59,753 nucleotides of DNA from Streptomyces violaceoruber (GTDB lineage Bacteria; Actinomycetota; Actinomycetes; Streptomycetales; Streptomycetaceae), in the NCBI GenBank assembly GCA_000720805.1, contig JODI01000051.1, forward strand, positions 1 to 59,753, written 5' to 3'. The position numbers and the translations under genes were made by a program. Positions 43,891-53,267 of the stretch are shown here, one piece after another; positions within the stretch are counted from its first letter, which is position 1; each line of letters starts with the position of its first letter. Below the pieces are notes generated by a model. It was given only the letters and a program-made list of their open reading frames with translations. It was not told where the DNA came from and made no database searches.

Positions 43891-43935
43891 GCGCACATCA
43901 AGTGTCCGGCCGCCGACGGCCCGGAGATCCCAGGA

Positions 43936-46900
43936 TCAGCCCGCCAGGCAGGACGGTCCCAGCAGCACCTTCAGGTCACCGAACAGCGCCGGGTCGGGTT
44001 TCACCCGGTGCCGGTCCAGGCGCAGCACGGTCGTCTTGCGCGGCCCCTGGAGCTTGATCCGGACCTCGCTCTCGCCCTTGTGGTGGCTGAGGATCTCGCC
44101 GAGCCGGCTGACCATCGGCGGGGTGACCCGGGTGGCCGGGATGGTGAGGATCACGGGCGCGTTGGCACCCGCGTTCGACAGGTCGGGGACCTGGAGTTCC
44201 ATGGCGACGAGCCGGGGCACGTCCTCGCGCTTGTCGAGGCGGCCCTTGACGAACACCACGGCGTCCTCGACGAGTTGGGTCGACACCAGCTGGTAGGTCG
44301 CGGGGAAGAACATGCACTCGATGGAACCGGCCAGGTCCTCCACGGTGGCGATGGCCCACGCGTTGCCCTGCTTGGTCATCTTGCGCTGCAGGCCGGAGAT
44401 GATCCCGCCGATGGTCACCACCGCGCCGTCGGCGTGCTCGCCTCCGGTGAGCTGGGCGATGCCCGCGTCCGCCTTGTCGGACAGCACGTGTTCAAGACCG
44501 AACAGGGGGTGGTCGGAGACGTACAGACCGAGCATCTCCCGTTCCTGGGCGAGCAGATAGGTCTTGTCCCACTCCTCGGTGGTGAACTCCACGTCGAGGC
44601 CGAAGCCGGGCTCGCTGGTGTCCTCCTCGCCCATGCCGCCGAAGAGGTCGAACTGCCCCTCGGCCTCCTTGCGCTTGACCGCCACCACGTTGTCGATCAT
44701 CGGCTCGTACTGCGCGGTGAGGCCCTTGCGGGTGTGTCCCATGCTGTCGAAGGCGCCGGCCTTGATCAGCGATTCCGTCGTCCGCTTGTTGCAGACCACT
44801 GCCTCGACCTTGTCGAGGTAGTCGGGGAAGGACGCGTACTTCCCCTTGGCCTTGCGGCTGCGGATGATCGACTCGACCACGTTCGTGCCGACGTTGCGGA
44901 CGGCGGAGAGGCCGAAGAGGATCACGTCGTCGCCCTGCGCGGCGAAGTTCGACTCGGACTCGTTGACGTTGGGCGGCAGCACCCTGATGCCCATGCGGCG
45001 GCACTCGTTGAGGTAGACGGCCGACTTGTCCTTGTCGTCCTTGACGGAGGTGAGGAGGGCGGCCATGTACTCGGCGGGGTAGTTCGCCTTCAGGTACGCC
45101 GTCCAGTACGAGACCAGTCCGTACGCGGCCGAGTGGGCCTTGTTGAACGCGTATCCGGCGAAGGGGACCAGCACGTCCCACAGGGCCTGGATCGCCTCGT
45201 CGCTGTAGCCGTTCTTCTTGGCGCCGGCCTGGAAGATGGTGAAGTTCTTCGCCAGCTCCTCGGGCTTCTTCTTGCCCATCACGCGGCGGAGGATGTCGGC
45301 CTCGCCGAGCGAGTACCCGGCGATGATCTGGGCGGCCTTCTGGACCTGCTCCTGGTAGACGATCAGACCGTAGGTGACCGCCAGGACCTCCTGGAGGGGC
45401 TCTTCGAGCTCCTTGTGGATCGGCGTGATCTCCTGGCGGCCGTTCTTGCGCTCCGCGTAGTTGATGTGCGAGTTCATGCCCATCGGACCCGGCCGGTACA
45501 GGGCCGAGACGGCGGAGATGTCCTCGAAGTTGTCGGGCTGCATCTGGCGCAGCAGGGAGCGCATCGGCCCGCCGTCGAACTGGAAGACGCCGAGGGTGTC
45601 ACCACGGCAGAGCAGTTCGAAGGTCTTCGGGTCGTCCAGCGGGAGGGAGAGCATCTCCAGATCGATGCCCTTGTTGGCCTTCACCATCTTGATGGCGTCG
45701 TCCATGATCGTGAGGTTGCGCAGGCCCAGGAAGTCCATCTTCAGCAGGCCCAGCGACTCACACTGCGGGTAGTCCCACTGGGTGATCGTCACGCCGTCGG
45801 TGTGCCGCACCCAGATCGGGGCGTGGTCGACGATGGGCTCGCTGGACATGATCACGCCGGCCGCGTGCACGCCCATCTGCCTCACCAGGCCCTCGACGCC
45901 CTTCGCGGTGTCGATGACCTTCTTCACGTCCGGCTCGTTCTCGTACATCGCCCGGATCTCGCCCGCTTCGCTGTAGCGCGGGTGCGAGGGGTCGGTGATG
46001 CCGTTGAGGTCGATGCCCTTGCCGAGGACGTCGGCGGGCATCGCCTTGGTGAGGCGGTCGCCCATCGCGTACGGGTAGCCCAGCACGCGCGCGGAGTCCT
46101 TGATCGCGTTCTTGGCCTTGATCTTGCCGTACGTGCCGATCATGGCGACCTTGTCGGCGCCGTACTTCTCCGTCACGTACCGGATCACCTCGACGCGCCG
46201 ACGCTCGTCGAAGTCGATGTCGACATCGGGCATCGAGACGCGCTCGGGGTTGAGGAACCGCTCGAAGATCAGACCGTGCGGGATCGGGTCGAGGTCGGTG
46301 ATGCCCATGGCGTACGCGACGATCGAACCGGCCGCGGAGCCCCGGCCGGGGCCGACGGCGATGCCGTTGTTCTTGGCCCACATGATGAAGTCGGCGACGA
46401 CGAGGAAGTACCCCGGGAACCCCATCTGGATGATGACGTCCATCTCGTAGTCGGCCTGCTTCTGCCGGTCCTCGGGGATGCCGCCGGGGAAACGGCGCTC
46501 CATGCCCCGGCGGACCTCCTCCTTGAACCAGGTGACCTCGGTGAAGCCCTCCGGGATGTCGAACTTCGGCATCAGGTCGCGCTTCTCGAACATGCCCGTG
46601 GTGTCGATCTGCTCTGCGACCAGGAGGGTGTTGCGGCAGCCCTCCTGCCAGGCCTCCGAGGAGTCGATGGCGTACATCTCGTCCGTGGACTTCAGGTAGT
46701 AGCCGGTGCCGTCGAAGCGGAAGCGGTCCGGATCCGAGAGGTTCTTGCCGGTCTGGATGCACAGCAGCGCGTCGTGGGCGGTGGCCTCGTGCGCGTACGT
46801 GTAGTGCGAGTCGTTGGTGACCAGCGGCGGGATGCCGAGCTTCTTGCCGATGTCCAGCAGGCCGTCACGGACGCGGCGTTCGATCTCGATGCCGTGGTCC

Positions 46901-47475
46901 ATCAGTTCCAGGAAGTAGCGGTCCTTGCCGAAGATGTCCTGGTAGTCGGCCGCCGCCTTCAGCGCCTCGTCGTACTGGCCCAGCCGCAGCCGGGTCTGGA
47001 GCTCTCCGGAGGGGCAGCCGGTGGACGCGATGAGTCCCTCGGACCACTGGGAGATGGTCTCCTTGTCCATCCGGGGCCACTTCTGCAGCCAGCCCTCCGC
47101 GTACGCGTCCGAGGACAGCCGGAAGAGGTTGTGCAGGCCGGTCGCGTTCGCCGCCCAGATCGTCTTGTGGGTGTAACCACCCGAACCGGAGACGTCGTCG
47201 CGCTTCTGGTGCGGCTGACCCCACTGGATCTTGCGCTTGTTGCGCCGCGACTCGGGCGCCACATACGCCTCGATCCCGATGATCGGGGTGACCCCGGCCT
47301 TCTCCGCGGAGTGGAAGAAGTCGTAGGCCCCGTGCAGGTTGCCGTGGTCGGACATCGCGATGTGCGTCATGCCCATCTCGTTGCACGCGTTGAACATGTC
47401 CTTCAGCCGCGCGGCACCGTCCAGCAGCGAGTACTGGGTGTGGACGTGCAGGTGCGTGAACGGCGGCTTTGACAC
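43936..47475 (-). CDS. dnaE: DNA polymerase III alpha subunit (DnaE1 type)
   Basis: The 1179-residue replicative polymerase. The order is an N-terminal PHP domain (FTHLHVHTQYSLLDG, MSDHGNLHGA), the palm with GPGRGSAAGSIVAYA and the catalytic aspartates in MPDVDIDFDE, the fingers, the beta-clamp-binding region and a C-terminal OB-fold (GAVVTIGGIISGLQRK). Length and order fit DnaE1 rather than the shorter ImuC/DnaE2. GTG at 47475 has GGAGG eight bases upstream; the longer frame (to 47499) passes through that site. Confidence 0.97.
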   Translation of the reverse strand: MSKPPFTHLHVHTQYSLLDGAARLKDMFNACNEMGMTHIAMSDHGNLHGAYDFFHSAEKAGVTPIIGIEAYVAPESRRNKRKIQWGQPHQKRDDVSGSGGYTHKTIWAANATGLHNLFRLSSDAYAEGWLQKWPRMDKETISQWSEGLIASTGCPSGELQTRLRLGQYDEALKAAADYQDIFGKDRYFLELMDHGIEIERRVRDGLLDIGKKLGIPPLVTNDSHYTYAHEATAHDALLCIQTGKNLSDPDRFRFDGTGYYLKSTDEMYAIDSSEAWQEGCRNTLLVAEQIDTTGMFEKRDLMPKFDIPEGFTEVTWFKEEVRRGMERRFPGGIPEDRQKQADYEMDVIIQMGFPGYFLVVADFIMWAKNNGIAVGPGRGSAAGSIVAYAMGITDLDPIPHGLIFERFLNPERVSMPDVDIDFDERRRVEVIRYVTEKYGADKVAMIGTYGKIKAKNAIKDSARVLGYPYAMGDRLTKAMPADVLGKGIDLNGITDPSHPRYSEAGEIRAMYENEPDVKKVIDTAKGVEGLVRQMGVHAAGVIMSSEPIVDHAPIWVRHTDGVTITQWDYPQCESLGLLKMDFLGLRNLTIMDDAIKMVKANKGIDLEMLSLPLDDPKTFELLCRGDTLGVFQFDGGPMRSLLRQMQPDNFEDISAVSALYRPGPMGMNSHINYAERKNGRQEITPIHKELEEPLQEVLAVTYGLIVYQEQVQKAAQIIAGYSLGEADILRRVMGKKKPEELAKNFTIFQAGAKKNGYSDEAIQALWDVLVPFAGYAFNKAHSAAYGLVSYWTAYLKANYPAEYMAALLTSVKDDKDKSAVYLNECRRMGIRVLPPNVNESESNFAAQGDDVILFGLSAVRNVGTNVVESIIRSRKAKGKYASFPDYLDKVEAVVCNKRTTESLIKAGAFDSMGHTRKGLTAQYEPMIDNVVAVKRKEAEGQFDLFGGMGEEDTSEPGFGLDVEFTTEEWDKTYLLAQEREMLGLYVSDHPLFGLEHVLSDKADAGIAQLTGGEHADGAVVTIGGIISGLQRKMTKQGNAWAIATVEDLAGSIECMFFPATYQLVSTQLVEDAVVFVKGRLDKREDVPRLVAMELQVPDLSNAGANAPVILTIPATRVTPPMVSRLGEILSHHKGESEVRIKLQGPRKTTVLRLDRHRVKPDPALFGDLKVLLGPSCLAG

Positions 47476-47735
47476 GGCTGCGGCCTCCAAGGAAAACATA
47501 CGTCGACGGGTGTCCCACCGGTTGCGGACAGTCTGGGGGACAGCGTCGAAGTCTATGCCTCGCCACTGACACTCGGCGGGCTGCCCCGCGTACCTTCATG
47601 TGAAGAAAACGCGGCACCCCGCTCACCCCTTTCGCGCGAGGTCGCGGGCACTCCCCCGGACCGTCGCGCGTTGGTGTGGGCAAGAGGATCCGCCCCAAAA
47701 AGTCACGCACCATCTGCACCAGGAGGCACCCAGCG

Positions 47736-49076
47736 ATGTCGGTCCCGCAGCTCAACGACGAGCACCGCGGCGAGGAGATCCTCGCCGTCTTCGACACCGC
47801 CTTCGGCCAGCTCCTGGCCGCCGACCCGGCCGCGTTCCGCGTGAAGTTCCGGAAGATGGCGGCCTCGGCCTTCGCGTTCTACCGGGGCACGGCGTGCCTC
47901 TTCTACCACGACCTGACCGAACACAACGGATCCGGGTCGAAGCGGGGCGGGCCGTACCTGGACGAGCGCACCTCGCGCGTGTGGATCCACGGCGACCTGC
48001 ACGCCGAGAACTTCGGCACGTACATGGACGCCAACGGCCGGCTGATCTTCAACGTCAACGACTTCGACGAGGCGTACGTCGGCCCCTTCACCTGGGACCT
48101 CAAGCGCTTCTCCGCCTCCATCGCCCTCATCGGGTACGCCAAGGCGCTCAGCGACGGGCAGATCACCGAACTGGTGCGGGTGTACGCGGGCGCGTACCGC
48201 GAGCGGATCCACGCTCTGGCCACCGGCGCCAAGAGCGACGAGGTGCCGCCGTTCACCCTGGACACCGCGCAGGGCCCGCTGCTGGACGCCCTGCGCGACG
48301 CCCGCTCGCTGACCCGCTTCGGGCTGCTGGACTCGATGACGGAGATCCGTGACTTCGAGCGCCGCTTCGCCCCGGGCGGCGGCTCCATCGAGCTGGACGC
48401 GGCGACCCGGTACAAGGTCCTCGCGGCCTTCGACGGCTATCTGGAGACGCTGCCGGAGACCTCGCTGGCCCGCCCCGACTCGTACCGCGTGAAGGACGTC
48501 GTGGGCCGCCGCGGCATCGGTATCGGCTCGGCCGGTCTGCCGTCGTACAACATCCTCCTCGAGGGCCACAGCGACGCCCTGGAGAACGACGTCGTGATCT
48601 ACATCAAGCAGGCCCAGACCCCGGCCGTCTCCCGCCACATCACGGACTCGGCGATCCGGGACTACTTCCAGCACGAGGGCCACCGCACGGTGATCTCCCA
48701 GCGTGCTCTCCAGGCGCACGCCGACCCGTGGCTGGGCTGGACCGAACTGGACGGCTCCGGTCAGCTGGTCGCCGAGGTCTCCCCGTACGCCGTGGACCTC
48801 GACTGGGGCGACATCGACGACCCGGAGGAGGTCGCGGCGGTCGTCGCCGACCTGGGCCGGGCCACCGCCACCATGCACGCGGCGGCGGACGACCAGTCCG
48901 GCGAGTCCCTGGTGCCGTTCTCCACCGAGCGGGCCATCGACGCGGCGATCGCCGCCGACGAGGAGAGCTTCGCGGGCCTGCTGGTCGACTTCGCGCACAC
49001 CTACGGCGCACGCGCGCGTGCCGACCACCAGACCTTCGTGGACCTGTTCCGCAACGGACGGATTCCGGGTCTGTGA
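47736..49076 (+). CDS. DUF2252 protein with kinase-like motifs
   Basis: A 446-residue soluble protein of the DUF2252 family. It shows motifs like those of aminoglycoside phosphotransferase-type kinases: HGDLHAENFG (85-94) as catalytic loop and NDFDEA (108-113) as metal-binding loop. A phosphotransfer activity is plausible but unproven. ATG at 47736 has AGGAGG nine bases upstream. The 260-base gap to dnaE (47476-47735) contains both divergent promoters and no evident gene. Confidence 0.9.
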   Translation: MSVPQLNDEHRGEEILAVFDTAFGQLLAADPAAFRVKFRKMAASAFAFYRGTACLFYHDLTEHNGSGSKRGGPYLDERTSRVWIHGDLHAENFGTYMDANGRLIFNVNDFDEAYVGPFTWDLKRFSASIALIGYAKALSDGQITELVRVYAGAYRERIHALATGAKSDEVPPFTLDTAQGPLLDALRDARSLTRFGLLDSMTEIRDFERRFAPGGGSIELDAATRYKVLAAFDGYLETLPETSLARPDSYRVKDVVGRRGIGIGSAGLPSYNILLEGHSDALENDVVIYIKQAQTPAVSRHITDSAIRDYFQHEGHRTVISQRALQAHADPWLGWTELDGSGQLVAEVSPYAVDLDWGDIDDPEEVAAVVADLGRATATMHAAADDQSGESLVPFSTERAIDAAIAADEESFAGLLVDFAHTYGARARADHQTFVDLFRNGRIPGL

Positions 49077-49177
49077 CGATCCGCCGTCGGCAGGCGCCCT
49101 CATGGTGGGCCCTTTACGCCCTCACAGGGACTCTTTAGTGCTCCCTTACCGACCCGCGTGACAGACTCTCCTCTGCT

Positions 49178-49876
49178 ATGGACATATCCGGGACCCAGCT
49201 CAGAGCCGTACGCGCGGCACTGTTCACGGCACTCGTCGTGACGCTCAGCAGCGCGTCGCACGTGCTGCTGTCCCGGGTCCCCCTGCCCCTCAACACGGTG
49301 GCCGTGATCGCGGCCGCCGTGTTCCTCGTCGCCTTCGCCCTGGCCGGCCGCGAGCGCGGCTTCGGCCGGATCGCCGCTCTGCTGATCCCGCTGGAGCTGG
49401 CCGCCGACACCGTGTTCACCACGGGCCAGCAGGTCTGTTACGGCGCGGCCGGCGGCCCGGTCGCCGGCCCACTGCGCTCCGTCGGCTTCGATGTGCTGTG
49501 CGGCGACGGCACGGGTGTCGGTGCCTCGCTGACCCGGGTGACCGGCTCGGACACCGACCGGCTCGCGGGGCTGCTCGCCCACGCCGGCCCGGCGACCGCC
49601 TGGCTGCTGCTCGGCACGCACATCGCCATCGGCCTCCTCGCGGCCGCCTGGCTGCGCCGCGGCGAGCGGGCACTGGCCCAGCTGCTGCGGGCGGTGGCCG
49701 CTACCACGTTCCGGCCGCTGCTGCTCGCGGTCGCCGCCGTCACCGTACGGACGGCTCCCCCCGCACGCCGGGTGCGGCGCCCCGTCCGTCGTACCGTCAC
49801 CGCGCGCGAGCGGCTTCTCGCGCACTCCCCGGGACGGCGTGGACCGCCGTGCTCACTCGCGTTCGCCGGAGTCTGA
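49178..49876 (+). CDS. Membrane protein of unknown function
   Basis: A 232-residue protein with three or four membrane segments (about residues 10-30, 37-56, 62-78 and 137-157) and a basic, Arg-rich C-terminus (about 185-225). Two cysteines sit in the loop between the membrane segments (QQVCYGAAGG and DVLCGDG). It is followed 112 bases later by a DsbA-like gene on the same strand. The two cysteines and the neighbour suggest, but do not show, a redox link. No family recognised. Confidence 0.7.
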   Translation: MDISGTQLRAVRAALFTALVVTLSSASHVLLSRVPLPLNTVAVIAAAVFLVAFALAGRERGFGRIAALLIPLELAADTVFTTGQQVCYGAAGGPVAGPLRSVGFDVLCGDGTGVGASLTRVTGSDTDRLAGLLAHAGPATAWLLLGTHIAIGLLAAAWLRRGERALAQLLRAVAATTFRPLLLAVAAVTVRTAPPARRVRRPVRRTVTARERLLAHSPGRRGPPCSLAFAGV

Positions 49877-49987
49877 GCCGGGCCTTCGCCCCGGCCGGCG
49901 CCGAACAGCAACTGAGCACCAGTCAGTCCCCATACGTATTCCGCACACGACCCGGTCCTGTGCGCGTCCCCTACGGAGAACACCACC

Positions 49988-50806
49988 ATGAGCAATCGGA
50001 ACAGCCAGGCAGCGAAGACGGCCGCCAGGGAACGGCTGCGCCAGGAGCGCGAGCGGCAGGCCAAGCGCAACAAGGTCAAGCGGCAGGTCGTCGTCGCCGG
50101 TTCGGTCGTCGGCGTGCTGGCCATCGCGGGCGGCATAGGGTACGCCGTCGTCCAGTCCAACAAGCCCAGCTACTGGGAGGGCCTGAAGGACGCCAAGGTC
50201 GTCGCCCCGGCCAACACCACGGGCGCGAAGGGCACCACGGTCGTCCTCGGCAAGGACACCGCCAAGAAGACCCTCAAGCTCTACGAGGACCCGCGCTGCC
50301 CGATATGCGCGCAGTTCGAGCAGACGGTCGGGTCCACCGTGAAGAAGGACCTCGACGGCGGCAAGTTCAAGATCCAGTACATCGGCGCCACGTTCATCGA
50401 CAACAAGGACAACGGCCAGGGCTCCAAGAACGCGCTGAGCGCCCTGGGCGCGGCGCTCAACGTCAGCCCCGAGGCCTTCCTCGAGTACAAGACCGCTATG
50501 TACTCGACGAAGTGGCACCCGGACGAGACGACCGACAAGTTCAAGGACGACGCCTACCTCATCAAGATCGCGAACACCGTGCCCGCGCTGAAGGACAACA
50601 CGAAGTTCCAGGACGCGGTCAACAAGGGCACGTACGACGCCTGGGCGCTGGCCATGTCGAAGACCTTCGACAGCAACAAGGACGGCGTGACCGGCACCCC
50701 GAGCTTCGTCATGGACGGCAAGAAGCTCACCGCCGACGGCCAGGACAACCCGCCCATGACGGTGGCCGACTTCAACAGGGTGGTGGACGCGGCGCTCAAG
50801 GGCTGA
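49988..50806 (+). CDS. Second DsbA-like thioredoxin-fold protein
   Basis: A 272-residue, membrane-anchored DsbA-family protein. A basic N-terminus (KTAARERLRQERERQAKRNK) precedes one membrane helix (about 33-55), then the thioredoxin domain with C104-P-I-C107 and the cis-proline block GTPSFVM. The CPIC dipeptide differs from CPAC of the first copy (18520-19299), so redox potential and partners may differ. The ATG at 49988 follows GGAGAA. A hairpin terminator follows. It probably oxidises or shuttles disulphides in exported proteins such as those of the envelope. Confidence 0.9.
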   Translation: MSNRNSQAAKTAARERLRQERERQAKRNKVKRQVVVAGSVVGVLAIAGGIGYAVVQSNKPSYWEGLKDAKVVAPANTTGAKGTTVVLGKDTAKKTLKLYEDPRCPICAQFEQTVGSTVKKDLDGGKFKIQYIGATFIDNKDNGQGSKNALSALGAALNVSPEAFLEYKTAMYSTKWHPDETTDKFKDDAYLIKIANTVPALKDNTKFQDAVNKGTYDAWALAMSKTFDSNKDGVTGTPSFVMDGKKLTADGQDNPPMTVADFNRVVDAALKG

Positions 50807-50836
50807 CGCCCGTCCGGGATTTCAGCCTCCGCGTGA

Positions 50837-50870
50837 AGAGCGGGCGAACTTTTCCCGGTTCGCCCGCTCT
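50837..50870 (+). terminator. Terminator after the second DsbA-like gene
   Basis: AGAGCGGGCGAAC (50837-50849) pairs perfectly with GTTCGCCCGCTCT (50858-50870) around an 8-base loop containing TTTT. Confidence 0.85.
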
Positions 50871-50900
50871 CGCCTGTACCGGCCAGTAACCTGATTGGCC

Positions 50901-52571
50901 GTGACCAGTCGATACAGATCATCCGAGAGCACCGATTCCGCCGACACACTGTCACCGCGCCGTCGTACGGTCGTCAAGGCCGCGGCCGCCACCGCCGCGC
51001 TGGCCGGCCCGCTCGCCGCCGCCCTGCCCGCGCGGGCCGCCGCCGACGCGCCCGCCTTCCTGCACGGCGTCGCCTCCGGGGACCCGCTGCCCGACGGCAT
51101 ACTGCTGTGGACCCGGGTGACGCCCACCGCCGAGGCGATACCCGGCTCCGGGCTCGGCCCGGACACCCCGGTGGACTGGATCGTCGCCAGGGACAAGGCA
51201 CTGACCGACATCGTCGCCAAGGGCACGGTCACCGCCACCGCCGCCTTCGACCACACGGTGAAGGCGGACGTGCGCGGTCTGCGGCCCGCGACCGACTACT
51301 GGTTCCGTTTCTCGGCCGGCGGCACCGACTCCCCGGCGGCGCGCACCCGCACCGCGCCGGCGGCGGACGCGGCCGTCGCGGGCCTGCGCTTCGGCGTGGT
51401 CTCCTGCGCCAATTGGGAGGCCGGCTACTTCTCGGCGTACCGCCATCTCGCGGCCCGCGGCGACCTGACCGCCTGGCTGCATCTGGGCGACTACATCTAC
51501 GAGTACGGCACCGGCTCCTACGGCACCCGCGACACCGTCGTACGCCCGCACGCGCCGGCCCACGAGATCGTCACCCTCGCCGACTACCGCACCCGGCACG
51601 GCCGTTACAAGACGGACCCCGACCTGCAGGCCCTGCACGCCACCGCCCCCGTGATCGCGATCTGGGACGACCACGAGTTCGCCAACGACGCCTGGTCGGG
51701 CGGGGCGGAGAACCACACCGAGGGCGCCGAGGGCACCTGGGCGGCCCGTCAGGCCGCCGCCAAGCAGGCCTACTTCGAGTGGATGCCGGTGCGCACGGCG
51801 ACAGCGGGAACGACCTACCGCCACCTGCGCTTCGGCAAGCTCGCCGACCTCTCGCTGCTCGACCTGCGCTCCTTCCGCTCGCAGCAGGTCTCCGTCGGCA
51901 ACGGTTCGGTCGACGACCCGGACCGCACGCTCACCGGCCGCGCCCAGCTCGACTGGCTCAAGGCCGGGCTGAAGGCGTCCGACACCACCTGGCGGCTGAT
52001 CGGCAACTCGGTGATGATCTCGCCGTTCGCGATCGGCTCGCTCACCGCGGACCTCCTGGGGCCGCTCGCCGAGCTGCTGGGCCTGCCGAAGGAGGGGCTC
52101 GCCCTCAACACCGACCAGTGGGACGGCTACACGGACGACCGCCGGGAACTGCTGTCCCACCTGCGTTCGAACGCCATCCGCAACACCGTGTTCCTGACCG
52201 GCGACATCCACATGGCGTGGGCCAACGACGTGCCGGTGGACGCCGGTACGTATCCGCTGTCCGCCTCGGCCGCCACGGAGTTCGTGGTCACCTCGGTGAC
52301 CTCCGACAACCTCGACGACCTCGTCAAGGCGCCCGAGGGCACGATCTCCGCGGTCGCCGCGCCGATCATCAGGGCCGCCAACCGGCACGTCCACTGGGTC
52401 GACACCGACCGCCACGGCTACGGCGTCCTGGACATCACCGCCGACCGCGCGCAGATGGACTACTACGTGCTGTCCGACCGAACGAAGCCGAACGCGACCT
52501 CCTCCTGGGCCCGTTCGTACCGCACGCGCTCCGGCACGCAGAAGGTGGAGCGGACGTACGACCCCGTGTAG
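50901..52571 (+). CDS. phoD: Alkaline phosphatase D, Tat-exported
   Basis: A 556-residue PhoD-type phosphodiesterase/phosphatase that releases phosphate outside the cell. A twin-arginine signal is seen at residues 19-27 (PRRRTVVKA), with a hydrophobic stretch and a likely cut after ARA near residue 47. The metal-binding blocks are [32 protein letters not shown] and [12 protein letters not shown] at 50901 is used; a TTG six bases earlier is possible. PhoD of Streptomyces is usually under PhoP control, but I could not find a convincing PHO box here. Confidence 0.95.
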   Translation: MTSRYRSSESTDSADTLSPRRRTVVKAAAATAALAGPLAAALPARAAADAPAFLHGVASGDPLPDGILLWTRVTPTAEAIPGSGLGPDTPVDWIVARDKALTDIVAKGTVTATAAFDHTVKADVRGLRPATDYWFRFSAGGTDSPAARTRTAPAADAAVAGLRFGVVSCANWEAGYFSAYRHLAARGDLTAWLHLGDYIYEYGTGSYGTRDTVVRPHAPAHEIVTLADYRTRHGRYKTDPDLQALHATAPVIAIWDDHEFANDAWSGGAENHTEGAEGTWAARQAAAKQAYFEWMPVRTATAGTTYRHLRFGKLADLSLLDLRSFRSQQVSVGNGSVDDPDRTLTGRAQLDWLKAGLKASDTTWRLIGNSVMISPFAIGSLTADLLGPLAELLGLPKEGLALNTDQWDGYTDDRRELLSHLRSNAIRNTVFLTGDIHMAWANDVPVDAGTYPLSASAATEFVVTSVTSDNLDDLVKAPEGTISAVAAPIIRAANRHVHWVDTDRHGYGVLDITADRAQMDYYVLSDRTKPNATSSWARSYRTRSGTQKVERTYDPV

Positions 52572-52578
52572 CAGCGGG

Positions 52579-53148
52579 TCACAGACTGTCGAGGAAGCCG
52601 AGCGCCACCCGCCAGGTGGCCTCGGCCGCCTCCTCGTCCCAGTCCGGCAGATCCGGATCGGTGTAGAGGTGGCCGGCTCCGGCGTAGCGGTAGACCTCGA
52701 CGTCGGCGCCCGCTCTGCCCATCTGGAGGTACCAGGCGCTCAGCCAGTCGTCGGTCTCGAAGGGATCCGGTTCGGCGACATGGAGTTGAACGGGCAGTCC
52801 GTCCGCGGTGGCGTTGGCCGCGATGTCCGAGGTGCCGTGCAGAAGCAGCAGCCCGCGCGCCTTGGCGTCGCCCAGGGCGAGGGTCTGCGCGACGGAGGCG
52901 CCGAGCGAGAACCCGGCGTACACCAGCCCCCGCTCCGAGTAGGGCGCGGCGGCCAGCACGGCCCGCTTGAGCAACTCGTCCTTGCCGATCTGCTGGTTGA
53001 AGGCCATGCCCTCCTCGACCGTGTCGAAGGTGCGCCCCTCGAAGAGGTCCGGTGTCCACACCTCGTGCCCGGCGGCGCGCAAACGGTCCGCCGCCGCCCG
53101 CACGGCGGGCCTCGGACCGTAGGTCGAATGGAAAAGCATGATGTTCAT
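52579..53148 (-). CDS. Dienelactone hydrolase-family protein
   Basis: A 189-residue alpha/beta hydrolase of the dienelactone hydrolase family. The nucleophile motif is G-F-S81-L-G, a serine where classic dienelactone hydrolases have cysteine, with H160 in YAGAGHLY and an acid likely at D128 (AEPDPFE). Serine suggests a general esterase or lactonase instead of the chlorocatechol-pathway enzyme. ATG at 53148 is the family start; the frame is open further upstream without similarity. It converges with phoD, with seven bases between stops. Confidence 0.88.
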   Translation of the reverse strand: MNIMLFHSTYGPRPAVRAAADRLRAAGHEVWTPDLFEGRTFDTVEEGMAFNQQIGKDELLKRAVLAAAPYSERGLVYAGFSLGASVAQTLALGDAKARGLLLLHGTSDIAANATADGLPVQLHVAEPDPFETDDWLSAWYLQMGRAGADVEVYRYAGAGHLYTDPDLPDWDEEAAEATWRVALGFLDSL

Positions 53149-53267
53149 GGGGCCATGGTGCCAGCCAGGTACGACACCGCGGTTCCCGGGACGGGACAAC
53201 GGCCGTACCCACAACTGGTCACAAGTCACATGTTCATCAGTGACCGGGGCCGGTTACGTTCGGAGGC

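Noticed and set aside
50820..50900. A PHO box (PhoP direct repeat) upstream of phoD.
   Set aside because: GGTTCGCCCGC resembles a half-unit, but it is one arm of the perfect terminator hairpin and a second unit at 11-base spacing does not match.
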